Assembly: GCF_963675165.1 (NCBI RefSeq)
Contig: NC_087388.1
Span: 4,097,047 to 4,161,046 of the forward strand
Reading direction: 5' to 3'
Source: Halichondria panicea
Lineage: Eukaryota > Porifera > Demospongiae > Suberitida > Halichondriidae
Length of the DNA: 64,000 nucleotides
Below the pieces are notes generated by a model, which worked only from the letters and a program-made list of their open reading frames with translations, ran no database searches and was not told the origin of the DNA. The first letter of the stretch is position 1. Each line of letters opens with the position of its first letter. This document shows positions 11,841 through 25,500 of the stretch, piece after piece. The position numbers and the translations under genes were made by a program.

Positions 11841-13565
11841 GCTTGTTATAATTATTAAAAAGTTATTAAATTTTGTATCCACAATGTTTTTCTGCCTAAT
11901 TCATGGGACACAAGCGCAAATATATATAATTAATTTATATAGAGCTAAAGTGGATTAAGGGGCCAAATGTTATGATATCTGGGCACTATCAGGGTTATTG
12001 GTTTATATGTAGATATGTAATCAGTACAATGCGGAATCTCTGACACGATAAAATGTTCAATATTATATTAGGGGAGTATAGACATACATCTTGTTTAGCT
12101 GTAATGGCCGGTATCATGCCCAACTATTTTCAGCAGACCCTATATGGTCTACTGAATGGCGTAATGACACAGCACAATATTAACAGGGTGTGCTTAGTAG
12201 GGTATTATACCCGTAGGCGTAGAACATAGAGGTCACTGATCTGAGAACATCTGTAGAGGGGAGAGAGACTGAAATTTGTACTATGTAGTACCAGGGCCGT
12301 AAGAACCAGGGGGGTTGGGGGGAAACTGCCCCCCCACTCTGAAATGGGGTGGGGCACTCCTCTGCAGAGTCCAGCAGATCACAGTCCTGATATTATATTT
12401 AGTGCCTTTTAATCTAACCATGCACATTGGTTAAATGCATGTGCATGGTTTGTTGCAACAACACTATACAGTAACTAATAAAGTAAGTTAATCCACATGC
12501 AGCTGAAATTTATATAGCTAGAACTCACTATCACTGTACAATATAAACTAAAGTAAGTTAATCCACATGCAGCTGAAATTTATATAGCTAGAGCTCACTA
12601 TGGCACAATATTCATTCTTTTTCTCTTCAGTATCTCAGCCTGCCCATGATGAAGAAAGTATAGGACCTTCTTCTTACGAAGCTCGATGAATCCCCAGCGT
12701 CTATTCTATACTTTATATACACAAGTTTTGCTAACTGACTTTGAAGCAGTTGCTCGTGACTTTGCTTCCACGTCGAATAAACTATTTTGCTATAGCTCTC
12801 ACATGCAAATTATTTCATTTATGTATCTTTCTCCTGTTTATCTCTGAGAACATACAAAATGTAAAAAGTTCGCCTCCGGCGGGGCAGGAGGGGAAATTTC
12901 CCCCTCCCGGACCCACCCCCTAGCTGCGTCCCAAGGAGAGGGTCTATTCCTTTTTTCTGCCCCCCCCACCTAAAAAATCTTCTTACGGCCCTGTGTACGT
13001 ATAAAGTAATAAACAGTTAGTCTATAGCTACAACTACTGATACTGGTAGTACAAATTACAAAATATAATTGTAGAGTTGAAATAACAAAACTGCATGAAA
13101 AGTGCATGCTTAACAAGATGCTTAGTAGAGTATTCACACCTGTGTGGTGAGTTTCATTAAATATTGCACAGCAACAAAACGGATACAATAACGCAATGAC
13201 CTTATCATTATGATGAATCTATAAAGCAACAATTATATCGATTAGTTTTTTGTCACCTTCAAAGATCGCCATGCCGCTGTAACTTTATAAAAAGTTGTTA
13301 CCATGCACTATAGACATGCAGTCAGTCTTGTAAATTATTTGTTTTATGACAGATCATGAATCATCATTACCAGAGAAAATTGAACACAGTTAAAGTTAAT
13401 TACATTTACTGTTATAATAGAACAAGAGTTTTTGTTATAGCTAATTAGTTTTTGTTATAATAAACGTTTGTATAATTATGCAACCACTAGCTAGTTATAC
13501 TTATATACAATCATGCAGGCTAGGTAATAATCATTTGCAAACATAATAATGATGTGGTAAAAGTG
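11841..13565. other. tail-to-tail intergenic region
   Basis: This 1.7-kb spacer separates the stop codons of the NWD1-like and SecA-like genes. It contains the hAT-like element at 12292-12993 and otherwise AT-rich sequence with no supported gene. Confidence 0.6.
12292..12993. mobile_element. hAT-like non-autonomous element (CAGGGCCGTAAGAA ends)
   Basis: The left end CAGGGCCGTAAGAA and the right end TTCTTACGGCCCTG are perfect inverted copies, flanked by agtac and tgtac (4 of 5 matching). Runs of G and C sit just inside the ends. The interior has a tandem duplication of about 65 bp (aagtaagttaatccacatgc... at about 12482 and 12552). No transposase is visible, so this is a MITE-type derivative. 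It is related by its ends to the element at 35796-36106. Confidence 0.75.
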
Positions 13566-16500
13566 TTACTGTAAATTACCAGAAGGTGGACGTGTATGTC
13601 GTCCAAATCTGGTGTAGGGTAGGTGTAGCCTCGGAGGTACAATTCTTTTCACATTTCTTTGAGTCTGTGGCGTGCATTGAAGCTGAGCAGGTTGTTTAGG
13701 AAATTGTCCTAACCTTATGTCTTCATTCATTCCATCCTTTCCTAGAAGTTTTCTTTCTCCATCTTGTACTTTTCTGTATTCCGTGTACGATGTAATACGA
13801 TGAATACCCACATCTTGCCGATTAAATAAACGCAATCTTTCTTTATTAGTTTCAGCATTGCTATCAAAAACCTTACAGTTGTTATTCTTTTTCAAAAACG
13901 TACTCATTTTTTTAATGTGTTCCTGTGCATCATCCACCTCTACTGATCCACATCTGAATTCAGCATCTTGCTTTCCCTTCACTAAGCCTTTTTCTTGTCT
14001 TTGTTTCAACTCATATGGAGGGCTAGATACAGCAGTATTCCCATGGATGTACTTTCGATCCACTAGATTGGCCGCTTTGACCCCTGCATTCACACCAGCA
14101 TTTGCAGATGCATGAAATGTATAGATAGAGTCTGGACACTTAGGTGGTGGTACCATTCGTTCAATTTCAGTTTCCATCTTGTGTTGCTTATGTTCTCTGT
14201 TGAGTGTTTTTTCTCCCCTATAATCTTCGGAATGTTTCAGTAACAATATATCATGTGGACTTGTTTTGGTACTTCTGGAATTTGAAGGATCTCGACCTCC
14301 TTGCTGTACAACACCTTGAACAGCAAGATTGCCAGGATTTTGATGGCCCTGATGAGGCACTGCCTGTTGGCCATTTCCATTGCTGCCAATAGAACCATGT
14401 GCTGGTTGAGCTGGGATTTGCATCGTAAGAGTTTGGTGGTTTGATGGATCACAAATGCTTTCTTTAAACTCATCTCTCCGCTTTTGATGGGCTTTAAGTT
14501 TTTCATCAGCTTCTGTAGAATGAGGCTGTTGTTGAGAAGGTGTAGCTTGCTTGATCATATCTTCATGATCTGCTACTGTTGATTGCTTTGTACGTTTATT
14601 TTTTTGACTTAGATCTTTCACAACTTCAGATGGAGACTTAGTGAATGTACTTTTTACGCATTTTGTGATAGCCTTCTTTGAAGCCTTTGCTACTTGTTTG
14701 ACACCTTTTCTGACAATATTGTCGACGCCTTTTTTCAGTGTAGATTGCAGCTTCATTCTTATTGGATCCATGTAGGCTCGTTCAATATCAGCTAACTCCC
14801 GAGAAACTAGACTCTCATTAGCAAGGCCAATCTCTAATTCTACTACTGTTACATGTACAGTAACAGCATCCATGTTTCCACTGAGAGGACACATAGATTC
14901 CAGATTATCTTGCAATACAGCATGCCCATTCTTTTTATTGCCAGAGTGTTTATTAGAATTCTGCTTTCCACGACCGGAGTGTTTGGTTGTATCTTGGGTT
15001 TCTTCCAATACTTCAACCACAGCTGACACTAGGTGATACACTTTCACTGCTTTCTTTACAGCCGAGTGAATTGTTTCTGCTATTTTAACAGCTTTTGCAG
15101 CATTTCCTGCTATTTTGGCCAAATTTGAGTTAGATCTGCTCAAGTTATCAGCAAGTGTATCAAAGCTGTTACTCAAGCAAGTGCTTATTTCAGAAACAAT
15201 TCGATCAACGTGATCTGGCAGTAGTTTGAGTATAGCATTTTCTAAACGCATCCGAATATCTTGACACTTGGCATGGAAAGCATCATCAGAATCGGCTTGT
15301 TCATACAATCTCGTTAAAAGCTTGAGTAATTCATCTCTCAACTTTGAAAAGATGTTATTTTGTATAAATTCCACAACACCGTCAACTATTTGCTGTTGTA
15401 CTTTAGCCAAAACTACGTCTGAAATTATTCCTGTCACAGCTTTCATAGCAAACTGGCCGGCAGCTTTAGCCATGACTTTACCAAACGCTCCCAGTGTAGA
15501 AGGGGAGCCAAGTTTAGCAGCTGTACTACCACCAGATGCCACAATGCCAATGCCAACAGTTGCTATAGAGATGGCAATGCTAATAGCTTTCTGTATTGCC
15601 CAGTCTTTCCAACTAAATGTCCCAGTTAGTCCAGCAATAGTAGCGTATACCATGTCATTGATTCCTTCGGCAATCAGTGCAGCTCCTATTTGAGCACCTG
15701 CTCCGGCTGTTATTACCATTAGAGCTGCCCCACCAATGACCTGAGCCAGACCAATCAAAGCACATGCAAAGGCATTCCAATCCCAGCACCATCTTTTTTT
15801 AACTTCTTGTTTCACAGTTAAAAAGTAATCTATACGCCATGCAATAAAAAACTCTAGTGCTTGAGGAATTTCATCAGGGCGAGGGTCAAGTTCACTGAAC
15901 TCAACAAAACCGACTTTCATGTCTCGTTCAAATTTACAAACTTCACCTTGTAAGCCTTGAAGGACGTTTAAGATGAAACTAGTCTGTTCTTCAGTGTACC
16001 CATTACCTATCGCTTCCTCTGTCAGTGACCTCAATTCATCATCACGGATGTTGTATTTATTTCTAACAGCAAGTTGGCCAGACTTTAAGATTCCATATTC
16101 CTGAAGAAACACATGAATTTTCTTTGCTTCCAGTGATTTCTTTCCATAAGGTAGCATGTGTTCGTAGAGATAACGACTTTCATTCTCACAGCAGTGCTTT
16201 AACACTTCTGCCAAGAATGCACGTAACTTGAGGTGACCACCATCCCTGGAGATCTCAATATCTTTGTAGACACCAATTTCTAGAGTAAGTATACACTCGC
16301 AAGCTGTTTCAATGAGTAAACCTCTCCTAGTCTCAACAACAAGGCAGTTATCCCTCAAGTGTGAAATTAGATTTACATATTCTTGTTTCTGAAGGATTGG
16401 ATCATGAGATGGTAGTACGATTTGACAATCAGTTTCCTGAGATTTGAACTGATTTACAAACTTTGTCCAGTTCTCTATTTGCTCATCACTAGTCAGTTTT

Positions 16501-19500
16501 GTTTGCACTTGTTTAACTTCGATAACTACGACCTCTTCGGTCTGCCCCATTAGTGGACTGAGAACGCTCCAAAGATCTTCACTGCTGAAAACAAACTTTG
16601 AGATATCACTTTCGCTGATACTGGTACTTGTGGGGACAAGACTCATTAAATGGTCTGCAATGTGAGGATCAAGCTTTTTGTAGAGAAGATGCTTCAGCTT
16701 ATCCACTTTTTTCCAGCACTTTCTTACTTTATGGTGGTGTATAATTCTGTGAGCAACCAACTTGTGATAGATTTCCTCTGACTGTTTTTTAGTTAATTTC
16801 TCATTAGTTAAAGTAGATTTTTCAGCAAATGAGCACTCATCAACAGTACTTCCCAACAATGTCTTGATGATGTTTAAGTGTAACCCAATAACTTTGATCT
16901 TTTCTTCTGTCTGCTGTAAATAATGGTTCTCTTTGCAATCAACATACTGGCTTACGTCAATGAGATCAGAAAGCAAGCGACTAATTTCTCCATTAGACAT
17001 CCAACTTCTACGCAACTCGTTCAGATGAATCTCTGCAGTTTTCAGAAAGTGGCAGACTCTCTTTTTATTTTTAACTGTTGCTTCAGGGTTAAGTTTAATG
17101 AAGCAATAGCAAGCTGCCATTGCAGGAAATCCTGTTTTATCACCTCTATATATTGCTCTATCAAAACAAGTTTGAGCAGCATAGTAGATTTTCTTTATTA
17201 AATCATCATTCACCTTTTCAATTTCTTTGAGAAAAGCTTGGCCAAGTTGAATGTAGTCTTCTGGTATCTTGAAAAATGGTGAGTCATAAGCTATTGAAAC
17301 AACTGATAGCTCTTCAAGAGGAAACTCTTTGTTAAAGAGATCTTGAACTTGCTGTCTTTTGTCTTGACTGTTTGCTGCCTGTATTTGTGTGCGCATTGAG
17401 TCTAACCAATAAGCCCAGCGATCAGTCATGATTGCAATACAAGCTCTTTTGCAGTCTTGGAGGTTCATGATCGCAATATCAAACAATTTAGTACTGCTAG
17501 CATTTAGAGCTGAAGCAAATGCTATTTTGTATTCCTGGAATAGTAAGTACATATTTTCTTCGAGATCAAGTTTAGGTAATCCCTCAATTAACAGTAAACC
17601 AAGTCGGTCAGTCTCTGCTTGGTCTCTTTTGATCTTCTCCATTTCTACTATTACTTCAGTTGCAGTTTCAAGAGAGCCAAAAGTTTCAATTTCATCTTGA
17701 TACTCTCTGTAATCAATTGGAACAACTAAACAGCCACTTCCAGCTTGTCCGGCACGAGCAGCTCTCCCAAATGCTTGCTCTTCTATTCTTGTATTCTCGG
17801 GCAGGAAACTTAGTATCACATGCAAACCTTTAGGAACTTGTTCTTCTTTGATAATGATGTCTGTTCCACGTCCTCCCTTATTAGTGGCCAATACAACTTG
17901 TCCAGGTTGAGCACCACTTTGTTTAAATCTGTTTTCAACATCATCGCCATCGCGGGCATAATCAATGATATGCTCTTCAGTAACTACAGCATGAGTTAGT
18001 AGGTAGTTTTTCAACAGCTGTAGCTGACGAATGTTCTCACAAATGACCAATATAGGTTGGCTTGCAGTCTTAGAAGATATCTCGGTTTGTATTTGTTTAA
18101 ACCACTCTTCCTCATTTGAGGCACAATGAGACTTGACTTGTGAGTATCTTTTGACTCGGTTAGTTGGAAGCTCCACTGTTCTGATTGTGTAAACTGTTTC
18201 GAGCAGCCTACGTGATGAAACAGAACCAAGGGTGCCGGTCAGGCCATAGAGTTGCTCATTGTATTTTTTGAAGAACCTCTTGTTTGATATGAAAACAGCT
18301 TTTAGACTCTCAGTTGAAAGAGGAAGCCGATACTTGAGTTCAAGAAACTGTGACAAACCGTTACTCCATTTCATATTGTACTGTTCAGTGCCAGTTTGTT
18401 TATCGATGGGGAAAATATGCCTATCAGCAGATTGTTCATCATTTTTATGATCGAGGATAAACTGATCATCTGCATCCATAAACCGGGCTTGGTATGCACT
18501 TCGAACCCAGGCTTTTATCTTGTGCCGACAGAATCCTTCTAAATACTCGGGGACAGAGATTGTTTCGTTCTCAATCAAAGCAATTAAATGATCTGCTAGC
18601 TCGTTCAAGATTGTTTCAAAGGAAGTATCTCTGTCCTCACTTTGTGGGTTAAGGTTTAGAACAGAACACCATATTGTTACAAAGAGAGATTCTAAGTGTT
18701 TCAAAGCCGGACTCTCGTGAGACAGATACAGCATGTGCCGACCTTTATCAAGGAACATGCTATCAACTTCATCTACGAGCAGACAATTTCTTTCGGAATT
18801 AGAATAGCGAGCACTGAAGTTTGTGTCACCTGGATTGTTTTCTTCAATTAGAACATCCCTTTGGAATGAACCAACCTCACCATACACTATGTGTGAATTG
18901 TAAGCCTGTTGATTGGTGTCATCATCCTCTCCACAGTTAACAGCTGCCATAAGTCCAAGAATATCAAAGAATTTCTCGCACTTTTCTCTTCCATCTTTAG
19001 CCAGATCTCTATTGCTCGACACAACATCGACCTTACAACCAAGCAGAGCTTTAGCAGCTGCAAGCATTCCAACAATCAGCGTCTTCCCTTCCCCTGTCTT
19101 AACCTGTTGAAGGAGGCCTTTGTTGCTTGTTTGCAAAAAAAGCAAAAGAGACACAATTTGTGTGTTGTAGGGTACTTGTATTGAAGTTGTCGATGTAGCT
19201 AACATCCAAGCTAGTACTATGTGTACAACAAACTGCACGCGGTGTTTCTTAAGCCATTCATCTTTCTCATCAACAGAAACACATTTCTGAAGAGTTTCAA
19301 AAAACCTTCTCAGTTGTTGCTTACTAGGCAAGGGTTGCTTAGAACAATGTTCAATACGGTCAATGATTTCCATTGCTTCTCCTTTGAATTGCTCTAGTTC
19401 ACGAGGGCTGATGGCAAAATTCCCAATTTTCATTTGATACTCAATGAGGTCGATTATCTCACTAACTCCTTGTGGCTTCCTACTTTGCTTGTTACTTTCT

Positions 19501-22500
19501 ATTTCCCTCAGTGCAGGTAACCAATCAAGATAGTCACGATCTACAATGATAGAGCTAATATCCTGCAGAGTAACTCTCTTGTAATACAGATCTTCAAATA
19601 GAGTCATCAGAAACCCGTTATCTTTAGCACCACTGCTGATATACTTGCTTCTCATAGTGTACAGGAGAGACATAAATTCTAAGTGAGGGATGCCAGCTTC
19701 AAGCCGAACCCGATTCATCAAGTACATTGTTCTCTGTTTTACAGCTTTTGTGATGTCAGCCCAGTGATCAAGATATTGCTTGAAATGTATCACCGCTAGC
19801 TCTTTCTCCCAAAGTGGCATTGAAGTATTACATAACGAAGTGGAGACTTCAGGACACACTTCAACAAAAGGTAGCCATTCTATAATAGTGATAAGCTGAG
19901 CAAGGGTAAGTATGCCAACTGTCGAGTTTGGATCAGCTTTATGATACTGATCATTCGTGAAAACATTGTACAGAATTTGCAAAAGCTTGGTATCGATACC
20001 CATCAACCTATCATGAAGGTGAATGGAGTTAGTTTTAAAATGATCAGTGCAGACTCGTACAAAGTTGAATGCAAGCAAGTTTGAGAGCCATTGGCCACTG
20101 GGAACTTGCCGTAGAATAGAAACTACTGGCAATAGATCTGGAGTGACTTTAATAACTTGGATGATGGTAAGCAAGTTTGATAGTAGATCAGTACAATCAT
20201 TTTGAGTAAACAATGGCAAATGTTCCAGAAGCTCAGCTTGTAACGATTTTGTGAGCATATTCCCTATTAAAAGCAAATCATGGATGTTATCCCAGGCACA
20301 TTGTTGGAACGCTGTTTCTGATTTGCTTGTTACCCATAATGAAAGTGTATGCATGACTAACTCTTTCCTTGAGTCGTGATTGAAGATTTTATCAGAAAGA
20401 ATTACGTGAAAAAATTCCATCATTTTGTATAATCTTTCATTAGTCCATAAAAGTAATATCGTTGAGACGTGGGAGTAAAACTCCGAAGAATACAGCGTAT
20501 TCTCAAGACATAATTCGTTTGAAAGACTGCAATTGACGACACATTCAATTTTAAGAAATTTTTCATGTAGATCTTCTATTGAACGAATCATGCTCATTAG
20601 TGTATAAAGATTTTGTTCATCATCCATCTTTTTAATGACTTCTAGGAACACATTGATCCTGTGGTACTTATTAAATTTGGGGATTCTACTTAACAATTGT
20701 TCTATTTCAGAGCTAAGTGGTTTGTTTAAATTTGGACTTTTCTCGATAATAATCCTTAATCCTTCGGATATATTGCTATACATTTGAAACTGAGAGTGAG
20801 CACTCTCAAACGTTAAGTAAGCGTTAACATTTTCAGACTCACGAAGGTATGCAAATGCTGAACAAAGGCACTTTGCAGTGTAAACTGAGAAATTATCCGC
20901 CTTCAAAACATTCTCCCAAAGTTGCAAATAAGTGTCATCTATGTTCACATGACCCTTGTGTTTCCTCTTTCTATCCTCAATCAGCAGAAACTGTAAGTAA
21001 AATTCCATTCCCAACAAATGGACATCTTCAACAACTATGCTTTCACAGGCTGGCGACAAAATCTCCTCTAATAGTTGTTTCATCATCTGAAAACATTGCA
21101 GGTCACAAGGAAGTGAGTTAATACACTCTTTAACAAACTGTCGACGAATCAATCTCACTAGCTTTGGTACATCTTTGTCATAAAGGACAGTGGGAGAATC
21201 TTGTATGGCAGCTTTGAGTGCTGTGTTAAGCAGAGAAGTTGGTAATGATGCTTGATATAGCTGATCATACTTATTCAGTAGGTTAGAAACCAATAGAAGA
21301 TTTTTAATAGGATTCTCGTTTGTATTGGTTACCAGTGGTAGCGAGTAGGTAAACTCAGTATCCACTATAGATTCACATTTTTCAATATTGTACACAATAG
21401 CTGGCTTTGAGGGGTGCTTGATAACGCAAGCAGCAACAGAAGATTGTATCATTGAGATATCATCTTCAGTAAGTTCAAGAATTTGAAGTGTTTTCACTAT
21501 TTCTAGAGCCTTGTCCCTGCATAAACATTGTATTATAATGACTTTGTCCTTTAAGTGTTCATCTTTGACATCTTCTGTATCAATCTGTTCACACAAGCAT
21601 GTTCGTAAATCGATACATTCAATGTATACATTCGCATTATGCTCATCTACGAGAACTTGGCCACAAAAGTCAACTTTAAAGTGGGTGCAAAACTCGTTCT
21701 CATATCCTAGTCTTCCAAGAAGACAAGCAGCTTCTTCTTGGCTCAAAATTATTTGGTCTTTTTCTTTCTCAAGTAATTCTTTCATATTCATTCGGAGAGC
21801 ATCTAAAATGATGTCACCAGACACCTCTCTGTATACTAAGGAATGTGGCTTATTGTCTGACAATGTACACGACCCCCACTGACCACCATCTGGGTAGAGG
21901 ACTAGCGTGTGGCAATCGATATTATCCTCCTCATTAGGTTCCTGTGTTTGGAAAACAACCTTGTGTTGTGGTGGGAGTCTCTCGAGTACAACATGAACTT
22001 TTCGTTCTGTTTGAATGCTTAGGTCAGGATAGATCCAATGCACTAACGTGTTAAGGCAAGAAGATGAATCGAATTGATTACTAAGGGACAACTTACAAAA
22101 TAGGAATTGTTTGCACTTCTCTTCTTTTCCCTCTGCATTGTACAATGAAGAAAAATCTTCAATACTCGTTGCAGCACAAACCATCTCTTTGATGTCTAGC
22201 AGCTTTTGCATTAGTTGTAACAGTGAAACACCTTGCTTGAGCGTAGAGGACAACTGTGCCAATACTTTACAGGTAGCAGTTGCTCTAGTTCTTTTGTCGG
22301 AGATAAATTGTAACTGCTTTTGAATATGCAGCTCCCAGTGTTTTAAAAGAGGTGATGGCTGTGAGAGGGGGTAGCGACCTAGTACTCTGAATAGTTTACT
22401 GAAGCAGTCTGCTCTTTCACGAACAGAATCATTTGTGTTAGCACTCGTCTCTTTTATCAAATACTCCACATCTAATACAGACATCGAAACATCCTGCTGT

Positions 22501-25500
22501 AAGAGTGACTGATTACACGATTCCATTTCACCAGCACATGTTTGTTCAATAATTGTAATACTTTGGAGAATCTGCAGGAAACTCTCAACAGTTGAGTGCA
22601 AGAGGTTTGTCTCTGAAGTTTTAACAATACGACATGCAATTTTTAGCAGAGCTGTTATGTTTAAGCCATCTTCATTTAGTCGCTGAATAAAGTCATTAAT
22701 ATTGGTATCGGCTTCAAAGGAGTGGAAATAGCGTTGTAGAGCATTAAACAACCAAGACAAAAGATTGAGAATTTCATCTGGAAACTTTGCTACAATCATT
22801 TTTGAGCGGGCACACACAGACATTGCTGCTGTCAGTGTAAGGGCACTAGGAAATGCCTGAAATGCTGCATAAAGATCCACAAACTTAACACGAGATACTG
22901 AATTCTGAGACTGCAAATCAGGCACTTGTATGCCAGTGATGCTCTGGAAATATTGAGCTAGATCTACAAAAAATGTGTCAATTACACTATAAACTGGAAA
23001 AGGGTTAGTTTTTAATTTAACCAAAAAGTCAGTGAAGGCCTTTTGATTGTCACGACAGTTGATTTTTGGCAACAGGTGGATATTTTCTATCAAAGATTGA
23101 CTTGCTGTCACACAAGGTATCTCCTCAGAACCCTCTCTAATTTGTTTATTATCACAAAGTATTCGAAGTATGCCACAAACTTGATGATAGAATGCCCTCA
23201 GCCCATCCACTACCGTTTCTGAGCTAAGGTACTCAATGTAGCTATCATGTGATTCGGTGAAGTAGTTTTGATGACATACACGAATGCTTGACAACAATGT
23301 AAAGAAATTCTCAGAGGATGGGACCTTGTTGAAAAGATTGATGGCTCGTTTCAGCTTCAATGATGTTCCATTGCAGAATGACCTTGTGCTAATCCAAGAA
23401 GTGTCCAACGGTAAAATTAAAAGTTGTTCGCTAAGTAAGACTTTTTGGATAGTGCTAAGTTTGTCACAAGATGTAGCTGTGATAACATCGTCAACACATT
23501 GAGCATAGAGCTTTTGAACATACTGAAATTGTTGAGTTTGATAATACTTTCCACCAATCATCAAATACGTTTTTCTGATTGCAATTAACAGTCTCAGTTT
23601 CCAAATACAGCATAGTTGTTCTTTGCAGCATGGAACAGCCTTAGGTCCATAGTTGGTTCGTATCCAAGTCGCCATTTGAGAGTAGAGCATATTATCACGT
23701 GGAATTGCTTGAATTTGATTGTCTTCAATCTCAATATCGTTCAATATGGCCAGCAGTGACTGATCATGGATCGATCTCCCTGAGTAAGAGCCAACATGGT
23801 AATACTGGTATCGGTCACTACCTTGTTTGAGAATACGAAAGTAATCAGTAGCTTTGTGTGTTCTCATCAAGCTGGGGGGTCCATTTGAAATGAATATTTC
23901 TCCTTCGGAAATGTTCAACATCATCTGATTCACAATAGTGTCACTACTATCGTCAGATAAAAATAATTCCACTGTGAGGCGGCTTAAATACTTTCCTGCA
24001 CAGGTTTTTAGTGAAGACAGATCAAGGATCACTTTTGAGCTGTCACCATTTGTTCCAAGATAACCCAACGTTTTATGATGGCTTTTTTCCTCTATGTCTT
24101 GCATTAGTTGAGCTCGTTCTCGTCGCATTTCTGTTGTAGTTTGCTGTTGCATACTCCTCTGTAGAGATGCAGATTGACTGTGAATGCGAGTGATCCAAGC
24201 TTCACTGTTATTTCTTATCATCTCACTGTGTTTTAAGACAGTAAAATTTCCTTTCAAAACCTCTCCTATTTTCTGTGCGAATGCACTCAAGAAACTGGCA
24301 TGAGATTTAGCATTCCAATGTTGCAGAGATTGTTGACACTGTTCCTGCATAGAATGGAAGCAAGCACACTTATCAATCGCTTTGTTTTCATTAGCTACAG
24401 CGTGGTTCACTTTAACTTGAGCATTTTTCCCCTTTATATTCCTTCCTCTCAAAAAACTAGTAAAATCAGGGTGACTTCCGGTCTTCATTTGATATGGTAG
24501 TGACTTTCCTCTACACTCGTACCATTTTCCAGACCCATGATTCCTCGGAATAGAATTGTGTCTCAATTTCCCCTCGACTGTTTTTTTCTTCCTGTAATCC
24601 CTTCGAAAGAGAAAAGTCCCAAATGTACGGATGCAATTTGGGTGTTTTGCATACGCCCCATAGTCTTTACCATGTCTTGTGTGCCTTCCTCCCCTGCCAG
24701 ATAGGCCTGGATTGCCTAGTATTCCATCTTCGATTTTCTTTTGAGTTGCTCTGCAGTTTTGATCGTTTTCAAGATCAATTAATTGAATTTTACCGCTGAT
24801 TCCTGATTTTCCAGCAGCTCCACCCATTCCAGCATCACCCCCTTGGCCTCCGTTTTTACCAAACGTTCCATAGCTAATAATGACACTATGTTTCCAACTA
24901 GTTTTAAATTCTTTGGCCTCCCCATCACGTCCTTTATAGCAGGGCGACCAACCAGCTCCGCCTTTGCCTCCATTTTGACCATTTTCCCCTCGACTTCCAT
25001 TGGCGGAAAGAACCCAATTAGATGGGCATAGGCTGCCACTGACCAACAAGGTGTGACCACCAGGGTTTCCATAGCGACCGTTATCCCCATCCGAGCCCGG
25101 TTTTCCTTGCTGACTGTGCTCGTTACCAGCCTCCCCAGAAAACGCAGTGCCTGGGCGATCATTTTCTGATATAGGTAGTCCATCAGTGTTAATACTGATT
25201 GTAGGTTTGTTAGTGCAGACAGTTTTAGGTGAAATGCAAGCAAAACTAATTCCTGGAAGTGTTATGTTCGTATCAGCATACACTACTGAGTCAGCAAAAA
25301 ATCTGAGATGGTCTCCTGGTTTTAGCCTCATTGGGTACTTTTCTAGCCATTCTTTAAGGGATGCATCTGCTCCTACAAAAGTTCCAGCCACAAACTTCAC
25401 ATTGAAGATTCGATAGTCATCCTTATGCTCATAAGAAATAGTGTAGCGTTGTAGCATGGGCGACAGCAGTGCACTTAAATGGCTTAGATACTCCTGCAAG

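Noticed and set aside
15268-15693. 141-residue open frame opposite the hydrophobic segment
   Set aside because: It is an antisense shadow of the Gly/Ala-rich coding sequence, with no splice or start context of its own.
24779-25243. 154-residue open frame within the SecA-like exon
   Set aside because: It overlaps the glycine-rich coding region on the same strand in another frame. Its apparent openness follows from the biased codons of the true frame.
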